Positions 8,844 through 16,712 are shown, numbered from the stretch's first letter. The stretch: 64,000 nt of DNA from Anaerosacchariphilus hominis (GCF_014290175.1 NZ_JACOOR010000006.1:214050-278049); one strand, 5' to 3'. The notes: generated by a model not told the origin, from the sequence alone. Numbers and translations: made by a program.

Positions 8844-8874
8844 AAAAAATAAGAAAGTGCGCAGGCACTTCCTT
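8844..8874 (-). terminator. TPP riboswitch expression-platform terminator
   Basis: On the minus strand a 10-bp stem (AAGGAAGTGC with GCACTTTCTT, one G-U) around a CTGC-type loop is followed by ATTTTTT. It lies directly after the TPP aptamer and before thiW, the standard layout for thiamine-controlled premature termination. Confidence 0.85.
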
Positions 8875-8883
8875 CTCCAGGCA

Positions 8884-8968
8884 TCTCCCTACGTTGGCAT
8901 TATCCAAATCAGGTTGTGGGTCGAGACTCTCAATTCTCCTCTCAGCCGACTCCAGCCAGCTCCCCATA
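8884..8968 (-). promoter_or_regulatory. TPP riboswitch (THI element)
   Basis: Minus-strand sequence contains the conserved pieces of a thiamine pyrophosphate aptamer in order: GGGGAGC, GGCTGAGAGGA, CGACCC, ACCTGATTTGGATAATGCC and AACGTAGGGAGA. The downstream terminator (8844-8874) would shut off thiW-thiM-thiC when TPP is bound. Confidence 0.96.
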
Positions 8969-8993
8969 TCCGGTTTATTCTGTTGATGTTCTG

Positions 8994-9022
8994 ATTATAA
9001 AACAGAGCTGTGCGTTTTGCAA
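8994..9022 (-). promoter_or_regulatory. Putative sigma-A promoter of the thiamine operon
   Basis: Minus-strand TTGCAA (9017-9022) and a perfect TATAAT (8994-8999) are 17 bases apart; transcription would begin about 20 bases before the TPP aptamer. The 160 bases between this promoter and the hpf terminator show nothing I can interpret. Confidence 0.8.
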
Positions 9023-9183
9023 GGAAATTTTAAGCAACGGATATTTCCCGGCCGAAAGAAATGATAAGATTCTTTATTACGACTGTTCGAATTTTTCTGC
9101 AAGACCAGTATATTTACAAAATGAGAGCCATTCAGAAAAAGGGCAAAGGAAAAGAGTAGATTACTATAATTCGTGACAAGGGC

Positions 9184-9214
9184 AAAAAGGGACTGCGCCT
9201 TCCGCGCAGTCCCT
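9184..9214 (-). terminator. Rho-independent terminator of hpf
   Basis: AGGGACTGCGC (minus strand, 9204-9214) pairs perfectly with GCGCAGTCCCT (9188-9198) around a five-base loop and is followed by TTTTT. It lies 13 bases after the hpf stop. Confidence 0.92.
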
Positions 9215-9227
9215 CAAAAATCCTGTT

Positions 9228-9752
9228 TTACTGTTCCGGCTCAATGAGTCCGTAGGTATTGCCCTTTCTCTTGTAAACCACGTTGATCTGCTCGGTCTCC
9301 GCATTTACAAATACATAGAAGCTGTGGCCCAGCAGCTCCATCTGCACGCATGCGTCCTCGGGATACATGGGCTTCATGTCGAACTGCTTGGTACGGATGA
9401 TGCGAACCTCCTCATCCTCTGCCTCTTTGTCGATAAACTCCTGACGGAAGCTTCCGGCTCCCTGCTCCCGCTGTACGATCTTGTTCTTGTACTTGCGGAG
9501 CTGACGCTCGATGACCTCCTCCACCAGATCGATGGATACATACATATCGTTGCTTACCTGCTCGGAACGGATGACGGTTCCCTTCACAGGAATGGTTACC
9601 TCAATCTTCTGTCTTTCTTTTTCGACACTTAAAGTAACATGTACTTCCGTGTCCGGAGTAAAATAGCGCTCTAACTTTCCGAGCTTGTCCGTGATGGCTG
9701 AACGGAGCCCCTCTGTCACATCGATATTTTTGCCGCTGATTACATAACGCAT
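9228..9752 (-). CDS. hpf: Long-form ribosome hibernation promoting factor
   Basis: Binds the 30S decoding region and pairs 70S ribosomes into inactive 100S dimers in stationary phase. At 174 aa it is the long form: an N-terminal HPF/RaiA domain (MRYVISGKNIDVTEGLR, residues 1 to about 100) and a C-terminal dimerisation domain (about 120-174) with the typical RTKQFDMKPMYPEDACVQM. The ATG at 9750-9752 follows AAAGGAG by 8 bases; the longer in-frame reading has no ribosome binding site. Monocistronic between its own promoter (9798-9826, inside the end of hisA) and terminator. Confidence 0.96.
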   Translation of the reverse strand: MRYVISGKNIDVTEGLRSAITDKLGKLERYFTPDTEVHVTLSVEKERQKIEVTIPVKGTVIRSEQVSNDMYVSIDLVEEVIERQLRKYKNKIVQREQGAGSFRQEFIDKEAEDEEVRIIRTKQFDMKPMYPEDACVQMELLGHSFYVFVNAETEQINVVYKRKGNTYGLIEPEQ

Positions 9753-9789
9753 AAAATCAACTCCTTTACGGGTATTTCGAGATCTCTCT

Positions 9790-10560
9790 CTAACGCAAGT
9801 ATACCACATTTCGGTACGGGATACAACCGCCAAAAAGATCTAAGGCGCTTCCGATGGTCACATCCAGTCGGCCCTTTCCGAGAGTGCGAAGCGCCTCCAC
9901 GTCCTCCATGCTGCCCACGCCGCCCGCATAAGTAATGGGGATTCCGGCCCAGTCGCCAAGCATGGCGGCCAGCTCTCTTTCGATGCCGGAGGCCTTGCCC
10001 TCCACGTCCACGGCGTGGATTAAAAATTCACTGCATTTCCCGGATAATTCATCCAGAAGGCCGGGCGTCACCTGCACATCCGTAAACTTCTGCCAACGGT
10101 CGGTGACGATGTAATACGCGCCGTCCCTTTTCCGGCAGCTTAAGTCCAGTACCAGGCGGTCCCGACCTACGGCAGACAGCATCTTTTCCAGATTCTCATA
10201 CTGGATCTGTCCGTTTTTGAATACGTAGGAGGTCACGATAACCTGACTGGCTCCGGCGTCCAGATACTCCGCCGCGTTCTCCGGATGGATGCCGCCGCCG
10301 ATCTGCAGGCCGCCCGGATAAGCCCGAAGAGCTGCCAGAGCCTGTGCCTTTGTAGCCTCGTAATAGGGCGAGTCCACACCGTTCAGCAGGATCACATGGC
10401 CGCCTTTCAGGCCATCCTCCTGATAGAGCTGTGCATACCAGGCTGCATCCTGCCGGGACACAAAATTCTCTCTGGCGAAATCATGTTCATCGTTCAGACT
10501 GCCTCCCACGATCTGTTTGACCTGGCCGTTATGGATATCGATACATGGACGAAAACGCAT
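9790..10560 (-). CDS. hisA: HisA, phosphoribosylformimino-AICAR phosphate isomerase, eukaryotic HIS6-like type
   Basis: Histidine biosynthesis isomerase with a (beta-alpha)8 barrel, 256 aa. The sequence resembles the fungal/plant HIS6 type more than the bacterial type: CIDIHNGQVKQIVGG at the N-terminus, then NFVSRQDAAWYAQLY, LQIGGGI, LDLSCRKRDGAYYIV, FLIHAVDVEGKASGI, ITYAGGV and LDVTIGSALDLFGG follow the same order as in yeast HIS6. The ATG at 10558-10560 is preceded by GGGAGGAACGG. It stands alone with its own promoter; no other his gene is in the window. Its last codons contain the -10 and -35 boxes of hpf. Confidence 0.93.
   Translation of the reverse strand: MRFRPCIDIHNGQVKQIVGGSLNDEHDFARENFVSRQDAAWYAQLYQEDGLKGGHVILLNGVDSPYYEATKAQALAALRAYPGGLQIGGGIHPENAAEYLDAGASQVIVTSYVFKNGQIQYENLEKMLSAVGRDRLVLDLSCRKRDGAYYIVTDRWQKFTDVQVTPGLLDELSGKCSEFLIHAVDVEGKASGIERELAAMLGDWAGIPITYAGGVGSMEDVEALRTLGKGRLDVTIGSALDLFGGCIPYRNVVYLR
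9798..9826 (-). promoter_or_regulatory. Putative hpf promoter inside the 3' end of hisA
   Basis: Minus-strand TTGTAT (9821-9826) and TATACT (9798-9803), 17 bases apart, lie within the last codons of hisA; the hpf start is about 45 bases downstream. Confidence 0.55.
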
Positions 10561-10593
10561 CTTCCGTTCCTCCCTATTCTTACGTTTTTTGTT

Positions 10594-10623
10594 ATTATAG
10601 TGGATTCTTTTTTCTTTTGTCAA
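10594..10623 (-). promoter_or_regulatory. Putative sigma-A promoter of hisA
   Basis: Minus-strand TTGACA (10618-10623) and TATAAT (10594-10599), both perfect, with an 18-base spacer, 33 bases from the hisA start. Confidence 0.8.
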
Positions 10624-10755
10624 ATCACCGAATCCGACATACTTTTGTGCCATTTTGTGCAATCATTCTCTCTTCATTTCGTTATATAATAAATGTACAA
10701 GATTTTTTCGTGTTTTCTTTATTCTTTGTCTATTTTTTACAAAGGAGGAGTTTGA

Positions 10756-11757
10756 ATGGCATTAAACAGAGAGCAAAAGTTAAAAGCGTACAAAGATATG
10801 CTGTTAATTCGCCAGTTTGAAAGCAAGTTGCCGGTGCTCATAGCCGAGGGCCACGCCTGGGGAGAGGCGCACCAGTATATCGGTCAGGAGGCCGTTGCTG
10901 TAGGCGTATCCTCTGCACTGACAAAAGAAGATTCTGTAACCAGCACCCACCGGGGACACGGACATCTGATTGCCAAGGGCGGAGAAGTAAAATATATGTT
11001 TGCCGAGCTGGCAGGTAAGGCTACCGGCTACTGCAAGGGCAAAGGCGGTTCCATGCATATCACCTCCCTGGAGCATGGCATCTATGGTGCCAATGGCATG
11101 GTCGGACAGGGTGTCTGCATCGCGCTGGGTGTGGCTTTTGCCAATAAATATAAAAAGGATCATACGGTAACAGTTGCTTACTTTGGCGACGGTGCTGCCA
11201 ATGAGGGTACTATCCATGAATGTATGAACCTGGCATCCATCCTGAAACTACCGATTATCTTCCTCTGTGAAAATAATAAATACGCCATTACCACAGACGC
11301 AGATTACGCTACCAGCGTCAAAGACATTTCCGTCCGCGCCGCAGGCTACAATATGCCTGGCGTCACTGTAGACGGTATGGATATTGAAGCTGTCCATGCA
11401 GCGACCCTGGAGGCTGTAAACCGGGCAAGAGCCGGCGAAGGCCCGACTCTCATTGAGGCAAAATGCTATCGTTTCTTTGATCATTTCAACAGCTATCCTA
11501 AGATTTGCCCCTTCCGCTATCGCAAGGAGGAAGAGATCGAAGAATGGAAGAAACGGGATCCCATCCCTGCCTTTGAGCAGAAGCTTCTGGCAGAGGGCGT
11601 TGCCCAGGAGGAGCTGGACTCCATTATCACGGATGTAGACAAAGAAATTGAGGAAGGCGTACAGTTCATGATCGATTCACCTTACCCGGATATGTCCGAG
11701 GCTTATACCGATATGTACACAGACAAGCACTACACTATGCCGATCAGGGGGTGGTAA
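10756..11757 (+). CDS. Thiamine-dependent dehydrogenase E1 alpha subunit (acetoin/pyruvate type)
   Basis: Alpha subunit of a TPP-dependent 2-oxoacid or acetoin dehydrogenase, 333 aa. The TPP motif runs from YFGDGAANEGTIHEC (about residue 140) to FLCENNKYA, and the STHRGHGHLIAKG and YCKGKGGSMH segments are typical of AcoA/PdhA proteins. An AAAGGAGGAG site precedes the ATG by 6 bases. A perfect TATAAT is at 10685-10690 but no good -35 box is visible, consistent with an activator-dependent promoter, and an AraC-type gene closes the cluster. The next gene, E1 beta, follows after one base. The sequence does not settle acetoin, pyruvate or branched-chain substrate. Confidence 0.9.
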   Translation: MALNREQKLKAYKDMLLIRQFESKLPVLIAEGHAWGEAHQYIGQEAVAVGVSSALTKEDSVTSTHRGHGHLIAKGGEVKYMFAELAGKATGYCKGKGGSMHITSLEHGIYGANGMVGQGVCIALGVAFANKYKKDHTVTVAYFGDGAANEGTIHECMNLASILKLPIIFLCENNKYAITTDADYATSVKDISVRAAGYNMPGVTVDGMDIEAVHAATLEAVNRARAGEGPTLIEAKCYRFFDHFNSYPKICPFRYRKEEEIEEWKKRDPIPAFEQKLLAEGVAQEELDSIITDVDKEIEEGVQFMIDSPYPDMSEAYTDMYTDKHYTMPIRGW

Positions 11758-11758
11758 T

Positions 11759-12745
11759 ATGGCAAAGAAGAAACGTATTTCACAGGCCATCAGCGAAGCG
11801 ATCATGGAAGAAATGATCCGCGATGAAAACGTAGTAATGATTGGAGAAGATGTGGAGTCCGGCATGAATGGAAATTCCATCGGGCTTTTGGATAAATTTG
11901 GAAAAGACCGTGTCATCAATACTCCCATTTCCGAGGCCGCATACACCGGTATGGCCATTGGCGCTGCCATGAAGGGTATGCGTCCGGTTATTGAATATTG
12001 TATCAACACCCTGCAATATGTCAGCATGGAAATGCTGGTTAATCAAGCCGTCAAGCTACGCTACATGACCGGCGGCCAGGTCAGCGTTCCCATGGTAGCC
12101 ATCGTCAATATGTCCGGCGCGGGTATCAGCTGTGCTGCCCAACATTCAGACAGCACCTGGGCCCAGCTGATTCACATGGGTATGAAGGTCATCGTTCCCT
12201 CCGGTCCGATTGACGCCAAAGGGCTTATGAAGGCCGCCATACGCGACAATGACCCGGTTGTTATCTATCTGCCGGCACTGGCGTTGGGCGTGGCTGAGGA
12301 GCTTCCGGAAGACGAATATCTCATTCCTCTGGGTAAGGGGTCTGTAAAGAAGGAAGGTACTGATCTGACCATCGTGGCCGTGGGACATATGGTTCCCGAA
12401 GCAATGAAAGTCGCAAAGATGTACGAAGCGAAAGGCATCTCCATTGAGGTCATTGATCCGCGAACCCTCTATCCGCTGGATATCAACCTGATTCTGGACT
12501 CTGTCCGAAAGACCGGCAAAGTAATTGTAACTGATGACGGATACCGTTTCTGCAGCTGGTCCTCTGAGGTAGCAGCCACCATTTCCGAGCAAGCCTTTGA
12601 CAACCTGAAGGCTCCTGTAAAACGGATTACCCGTCCTGTAAACTTTGTTCCCTACAGCCGTCCGCTGGAATGGACCACCTTCCCGTACACAGGACAGCTT
12701 CTGGAAGGCGTCGCACAACTTACCGGCGTAAAACCAGATCTATAA
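11759..12745 (+). CDS. Thiamine-dependent dehydrogenase E1 beta subunit
   Basis: Beta subunit partner of the preceding E1 alpha, 328 aa. It has the N-terminal transketolase-like pyrimidine domain (GEDVESGMNGNSIGLLDKFG, ISEAAYTGMAIGAAMKG, about residues 25-75) and the C-terminal transketolase domain (about 195-320). GGGGTGGT directly upstream of the ATG comes from the end of the alpha gene, and the one-base gap implies coupled translation and a 1:1 complex. The subunits together decarboxylate or cleave the substrate and load the acyl group on a lipoyl arm, presumably that of the next gene. Confidence 0.9.
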   Translation: MAKKKRISQAISEAIMEEMIRDENVVMIGEDVESGMNGNSIGLLDKFGKDRVINTPISEAAYTGMAIGAAMKGMRPVIEYCINTLQYVSMEMLVNQAVKLRYMTGGQVSVPMVAIVNMSGAGISCAAQHSDSTWAQLIHMGMKVIVPSGPIDAKGLMKAAIRDNDPVVIYLPALALGVAEELPEDEYLIPLGKGSVKKEGTDLTIVAVGHMVPEAMKVAKMYEAKGISIEVIDPRTLYPLDINLILDSVRKTGKVIVTDDGYRFCSWSSEVAATISEQAFDNLKAPVKRITRPVNFVPYSRPLEWTTFPYTGQLLEGVAQLTGVKPDL

Positions 12746-12787
12746 ATCCGACTCATATTCTATACAGTGACAGGAGGGTGTGTTATT

Positions 12788-13030
12788 ATGAAGATAGGCA
12801 TTAAATTACCCCAGGAAGGCATGGCAATGACAAGCGGCGAGATTTCCGAATGGAAGGTCGCTGTAGGCGATACCATCACCGAAGGACAGGAAATCGCCGA
12901 TATCGAAGCCGGAAAGACTGCATTTCCATTGGTAAGTCCCTTTTCAGGCAAGGTTGTGGAGCTCTGCGTGGAAGAAGGAGACACTGCCATGGTCGGCGAT
13001 GTGGTGCTAAAGCTGGAAAGCCAGGATTAA
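12788..13030 (+). CDS. Free-standing lipoyl (biotinyl/lipoyl attachment) domain protein
   Basis: An 80-aa protein consisting of one lipoyl domain: MKIGIKLPQEGMAMTSGEIS, GDTITEGQEIADIEAGKTAF with the modifiable lysine about residue 47, and a closing GDVVLKLES. The ATG at 12788-12790 follows AGGAGG by about 10 bases. In normal complexes this domain is fused to the E2 catalytic core, but here the reading frame ends after the domain and a terminator follows; no E2 core or E3 gene is present in the window. It probably accepts the acyl group made by the adjacent E1. A biotin carrier role is less likely given the E1 context. Confidence 0.85.
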   Translation: MKIGIKLPQEGMAMTSGEISEWKVAVGDTITEGQEIADIEAGKTAFPLVSPFSGKVVELCVEEGDTAMVGDVVLKLESQD

Positions 13031-13045
13031 TTTTCCAGACGCTTA

Positions 13046-13076
13046 AGGGGGAGCCGGGATGACTCCCCCTGTTTTT
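13046..13076 (+). terminator. Rho-independent terminator after the dehydrogenase genes
   Basis: AGGGGGAG (13046-13053) pairs with CTCCCCCT (13063-13070) around a nine-base loop, followed by GTTTTTC. It confirms that the operon ends with the lipoyl domain gene. Confidence 0.9.
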
Positions 13077-13101
13077 CTTTTCTATTCCGGGAGGTCCATT
13101 T

Positions 13102-13950
13102 ATGAACTACAGAAATCTTTCTGAATCCATTCACATACAGCTTTTTTCCCGGAAAACCGGACTAACTGCACCTGATTTTCCCTGTATCCGGCTTTTCTAT
13201 ACGCAGCAAGGCTCTCTAAAAATCCGGCTGAATCGGGAAACCGTTTACGTTGACCGGGGACAACTTTTGCTCTTTAATGAAAAGGATTTTGAGGTACTTT
13301 ATTTGGAACGGGACACACAGGTTCTGACTCTTTTTATTGGTCTTGATTATTTTCAGCAGCACACCTTCAATACCATCTGGCGGGAGGCCTTCTTCAGTGA
13401 ATTCATTCTCTGGATTTTTGATAGCCGGCTACGCAGCTTCTCTCATGCCCTTTACCGTGCCACGCCGGAAAATAACCTGGCAGATCTGATGAATGCCCTC
13501 CATGATGAATTTACCTCTTCCGCTCTCTGCGCACGGAATGCCAGTGACTGCTATGTTCTTCTAATCTTTATCCGGTTGGCCCGGGAATATGCCGGGGAAT
13601 ATGGCAAGACAGCCTGGAATAAGCACCTGGAATATGGCCGCCTGATTCACTATCTCAATGATAATTACCGAACGGCCACACTGGAGGATACCGCTGCGTA
13701 TTTTCATTTCAGCCCGGCCTACATCAGCAAATTTTTGAAAAAAACCACCGGGAAAAGCTTTATTGAATACATCCAGCAGCAACGAATCGACGCCGCCATG
13801 CATGTACTCCGTAATTCTGATATGCCGGTCAACTCTATTGCCCGTCAGGTTGGCTACCAGAATATAAGCTATTTTTACCGGACCTTTGAAAAATACAATC
13901 ACTGTACGCCGCTGGAATATCGGAAACAAATGCGGAAAACCGAACCATAG
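13102..13950 (+). CDS. AraC-family transcriptional regulator
   Basis: A 282-aa regulator with an N-terminal cupin-like sensing part (about residues 20-95) and a C-terminal double helix-turn-helix (about 180-278; HFSPAYISKFLKKTTGKSF and ARQVGYQNISYFYRTFEKY). GGGAGG lies 7 bases before the ATG at 13102. It follows the E1/lipoyl operon in the same direction but after a strong terminator, so it has its own control. By position it may activate the E1 operon, whose promoter lacks a good -35 box; this is inference. The signal is unknown. Confidence 0.88.
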   Translation: MNYRNLSESIHIQLFSRKTGLTAPDFPCIRLFYTQQGSLKIRLNRETVYVDRGQLLLFNEKDFEVLYLERDTQVLTLFIGLDYFQQHTFNTIWREAFFSEFILWIFDSRLRSFSHALYRATPENNLADLMNALHDEFTSSALCARNASDCYVLLIFIRLAREYAGEYGKTAWNKHLEYGRLIHYLNDNYRTATLEDTAAYFHFSPAYISKFLKKTTGKSFIEYIQQQRIDAAMHVLRNSDMPVNSIARQVGYQNISYFYRTFEKYNHCTPLEYRKQMRKTEP

Positions 13951-13956
13951 ATTTTC

Positions 13957-15219
13957 TTAATTCAGCTCTGCAATTCTGGACACCCCCACATAAATCTCCG
14001 AAATCTTATACCAGGTCCGGTAATCCACCACCCCGGTCTGGGGCAGGCCGAAGATGGACTGGAAGATCCGCACGCTCTCGGCGGTGGCCGGGCCGTAGAT
14101 GCCGTCCTCGGAGATGATTGGAATGGCCGGGTAGTTCCGGGCGATGCGGTTCAGCTGCTCCTGCAGCTGCAGTACCTTCTGGCCGGAGGCTCCGTTGGTC
14201 AGCTCGTAACCGGGCCAGGAATAGGGCACGCCGGAGATCTCCTCTGCCGTATTGATATACATGGAATCCCCGTAATAGTTCCGCAAAATCTCGATGGCTG
14301 TATAGCCCTGCTCCCCCAGGGACTGGCTCCCCCACTGGCTCATCCAGTTGGGACAGCTGACCCGGCGCCCATCGCAGTACTGGGTCAGAATGGGCTGCTT
14401 CACATTGGGTCGGGACAAATAATCCGCGAACAGCTCATCGACGATCAGGGAGATATTTTCAAAAATATTGCGGTTGCGAATCCATTTGTGATCGAAGGCC
14501 GTAGAGGAAGTGATGGTGAAATCATAGCCCTTGTTTCTATACCATTCGGTATACACCCGGTTCAGTGTAAAGGACATAATCGCCAGCACATTGGCCCGGA
14601 TGGCCGCGTCAGTCCAGGTGGCGTAGATTTCGCTGCAGGCCACATTTTTGATGTAATCCCGATAGCGGACCCAGTAGTCGGAAGCCGAACTGTCCGAGGG
14701 CGCGCCGTCGTGAACGATGACGTACTCCGGCACCACCACACGGCTCAGGACGATCTCCCCACTCTCGCCCACCGGCTTGATCTCCGCTTCGGCGATCTTC
14801 GGCGGATAATTCCCGAACAGGGTATGAGCTCCGATGACATAGCGCTCATACTCTTCTCCCTGCCGGGGCTGCATCCGAATCTCCTGAATGGCCGTCACCT
14901 CCGGCAGAATCTCCGTTCCCGCAATCTCTACCGGCCCGTAGCCCGGCGCGGTCACTGACAGGGTATATTCCGAGTAGGGCTGGGGCTCGCTTGGCTCCAC
15001 ACTGTACTCCAGAGGCGGCGCGGCCAGCTCCACTTCGTCGGTCTGCCCGGAGCTGTTCGTAGTCAGCTCCTCCATGGTCCGCTCCGGCTCCCCCGTATAA
15101 GAAATCGTCACCTTCGCCCCCGGAATGGGCTCCGCGCCCCGGGCGGAGGTAATATGAATCTGTAGCTTTCCGTAGTCCGGCAGATCGGACTGCATGGCTT
15201 TTATTGGAATTCTTTGCAT
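13957..15219 (-). CDS. SpoIID-like domain protein with C-terminal peptidoglycan-binding domain
   Basis: A 420-aa protein in three parts. Residues about 15-115 look like carboxypeptidase-regulatory-type beta repeats (IPGAKVTISYTGEPERTM and YTLSVTAPGYGPVEIAG). Residues about 155-305 resemble SpoIID/LytB domains (AIRANVLAIMSFTLNRVYTE, SSTAFDHKW, GWG-like WMSQWGSQSLGEQGYTA). Residues about 340-410 are a peptidoglycan-binding domain (VLQLQEQLNRIARNYPAIP, DGIYGPATAESVRIFQ). There is no obvious signal peptide. AGGAT precedes the ATG at 15217-15219. SpoIID enzymes cleave peptidoglycan during engulfment; a spore-cortex or wall role is likely but the active residues cannot be confirmed. It ends 6 bases from the convergent AraC gene. 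Confidence 0.75.
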   Translation of the reverse strand: MQRIPIKAMQSDLPDYGKLQIHITSARGAEPIPGAKVTISYTGEPERTMEELTTNSSGQTDEVELAAPPLEYSVEPSEPQPYSEYTLSVTAPGYGPVEIAGTEILPEVTAIQEIRMQPRQGEEYERYVIGAHTLFGNYPPKIAEAEIKPVGESGEIVLSRVVVPEYVIVHDGAPSDSSASDYWVRYRDYIKNVACSEIYATWTDAAIRANVLAIMSFTLNRVYTEWYRNKGYDFTITSSTAFDHKWIRNRNIFENISLIVDELFADYLSRPNVKQPILTQYCDGRRVSCPNWMSQWGSQSLGEQGYTAIEILRNYYGDSMYINTAEEISGVPYSWPGYELTNGASGQKVLQLQEQLNRIARNYPAIPIISEDGIYGPATAESVRIFQSIFGLPQTGVVDYRTWYKISEIYVGVSRIAELN

Positions 15220-15266
15220 GATCGCATCCTGTATGATTTATTGCTACAGTATATGCGAAGAGGCGT

Positions 15267-15305
15267 AAAAAAACCCGGGCAGACAAAAAAATTTGTCTGC
15301 CCGGG
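15267..15305 (-). terminator. Rho-independent terminator of the lipoprotein gene
   Basis: A 14-bp perfect stem (15274-15287 with 15292-15305) is followed on the minus strand by TTTTTTT. It lies between the lipoprotein stop and the SpoIID-like gene start. Confidence 0.93.
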
Positions 15306-15322
15306 CTCTATACTCCTTTTTT

Positions 15323-16159
15323 CTATCCTGCGTAGGGCAGGGACTCGAAGAGTTCATTTTCATCTATGCCGCCCACAGTGCCGGTGTAATAGCCTTCTTC
15401 GTCCAGGTCCACCGGGAAGCTGCCCGGGGTGCCGTCCTGTTTTTCAAAGCAGAAGACGCCCTCCTCGGAGTAACCGGTGGGGATGATGACATCTCCCGGC
15501 TTCAGCTCGGTGTTTCCTCCCTCGATGCGGCAGGGGATGGAGCTTTTCACTGTCAGCGTGGGCCTGTAGCCATCGGGCGTACCCAGGAATTCGTAGAGAC
15601 TGCTTTCCGTGGTGAAACGGCCGTTTTCGATGGCATAGGTTCTGGTTCCGCCATAGGTTCCCAGCACATCTATCTTGGAAGTAATGGGGAAGCCGTCCCG
15701 CGGATCGGAAGGCAGCGCGCCCAGGGCTCCGTCCCGGGTGTCGGTCTGGGTGATGCCGTTTTCATCGATTTTCACCAGATAAACAATATGATAGTCATTA
15801 TAGCTATAGGTATCCGCCATCACATAGATTCCGTCCTCCTGCTGCACCTCATAGACCCCAGTCACGCCCAGGCACTCGTCCAGCTTCAGAGTCTCGTCTC
15901 CATACACGGCATTGACCGCAAGGATTTCCTCGTCGTCGGGATAAGCCTGCTCCGTGGTCACCGTAAACGCTTTTCCGTTGAGCTCCGTCGGCACGTCGAT
16001 GGCCAGGGACGTTATGCTGCCTGATTTCTCATCCGCAGAGTCTTCGCTTTCCCCTGTCGTCTCAGCCGGCTTTGCCGTATCTTCATCCTTTGCGCCACAT
16101 CCGGCCAGTGTAACTGCCGCCAACAGAACTGCACATAATAAAAAATGGTTCTTTTTCAT
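15323..16159 (-). CDS. Lipoprotein of unknown function
   Basis: A 278-aa exported lipoprotein. Residues 1-21 form a signal peptide with lipobox LAGC (Cys about residue 21), followed by an acidic, Ser/Glu/Asp-rich spacer to about residue 47. The rest (about 50-278) looks like a soluble beta-rich domain and matches no family I recognise. The ATG at 16157-16159 follows AGGAGGAACAGG. It is transcribed alone and ends in a strong terminator. The downstream genes do not suggest a job for it. Confidence 0.82.
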   Translation of the reverse strand: MKKNHFLLCAVLLAAVTLAGCGAKDEDTAKPAETTGESEDSADEKSGSITSLAIDVPTELNGKAFTVTTEQAYPDDEEILAVNAVYGDETLKLDECLGVTGVYEVQQEDGIYVMADTYSYNDYHIVYLVKIDENGITQTDTRDGALGALPSDPRDGFPITSKIDVLGTYGGTRTYAIENGRFTTESSLYEFLGTPDGYRPTLTVKSSIPCRIEGGNTELKPGDVIIPTGYSEEGVFCFEKQDGTPGSFPVDLDEEGYYTGTVGGIDENELFESLPYAG

Positions 16160-16245
16160 TTTACCTGTTCCTCCTGTCTGTCATTTCTACCTGTGGCTTT
16201 ATTATAGATTCCGTACTTTGCTTTTTATTTAAGAGTTTATTAAGT

Positions 16246-16641
16246 TTATTTGATAAACCGGTCGATGGCTGCTGTCAGCTCCTCGATGGCTTCGTGATCA
16301 CCGCTCTCAACAGCGTCCACCATGCAGTGCTCGATATGATCCTTCAGGATCACCTTCGCCGTATTATTAATGGCCGCTTTCACGGCGGACAGCTGCACCA
16401 GCACCTCGCTGCAGTCCCGGCCGTCCTCCACCATCCGCTTGATGGATTCCATATGGCCGATGGCTCTGGACAGGCGGTTCAGCACAGCCTTGGTATTCTG
16501 ATGAGTATGGGTATGCCCGTGACTATGGCTATGCTCATGGCTGTGTCCGTCGGTGTGACTGTGCTCCTCATGGGTATGGGTGTGCTCATAGACGGTTCCG
16601 TCTGGTGCTACGTGTGTATGGGTATGGGTATGTTCACTCAT
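16246..16641 (-). CDS. CsoR/RcnR-family metal-sensing regulator with His-rich N-terminus
   Basis: Residues about 48-131 form the all-helical DUF156 repressor domain. The ligand set Cys (GRDCSEVL), His and Cys (DHIEHC, four residues apart) fits the copper-type CsoR rather than the nickel or formaldehyde types. Residues 1-47 are a tail with 17 histidines in HTHTHTH and HSHEHSHSHGHTHTH runs. The ATG at 16639-16641 follows GAGAG by about 8 bases; an ATG at 16678-16680 would add 13 residues and cannot be excluded. A promoter lies at 16713-16742. No metal transporter gene is adjacent, so its targets are probably elsewhere. Confidence 0.85.
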   Translation of the reverse strand: MSEHTHTHTHVAPDGTVYEHTHTHEEHSHTDGHSHEHSHSHGHTHTHQNTKAVLNRLSRAIGHMESIKRMVEDGRDCSEVLVQLSAVKAAINNTAKVILKDHIEHCMVDAVESGDHEAIEELTAAIDRFIK

Positions 16642-16712
16642 ATTTTCGCTCTCTTTCGCAACGCTGCCATTACTTTTCATGACAGCATCTACTTTCTTTT
16701 ATTTTCATTCGG

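Noticed and set aside
10640..10700. Sigma-54 promoter before the E1 alpha gene
   Set aside because: Some acetoin operons use sigma-54, but no TGGCAC-N5-TTGCA spacing is present and no enhancer-binding activator is encoded nearby.
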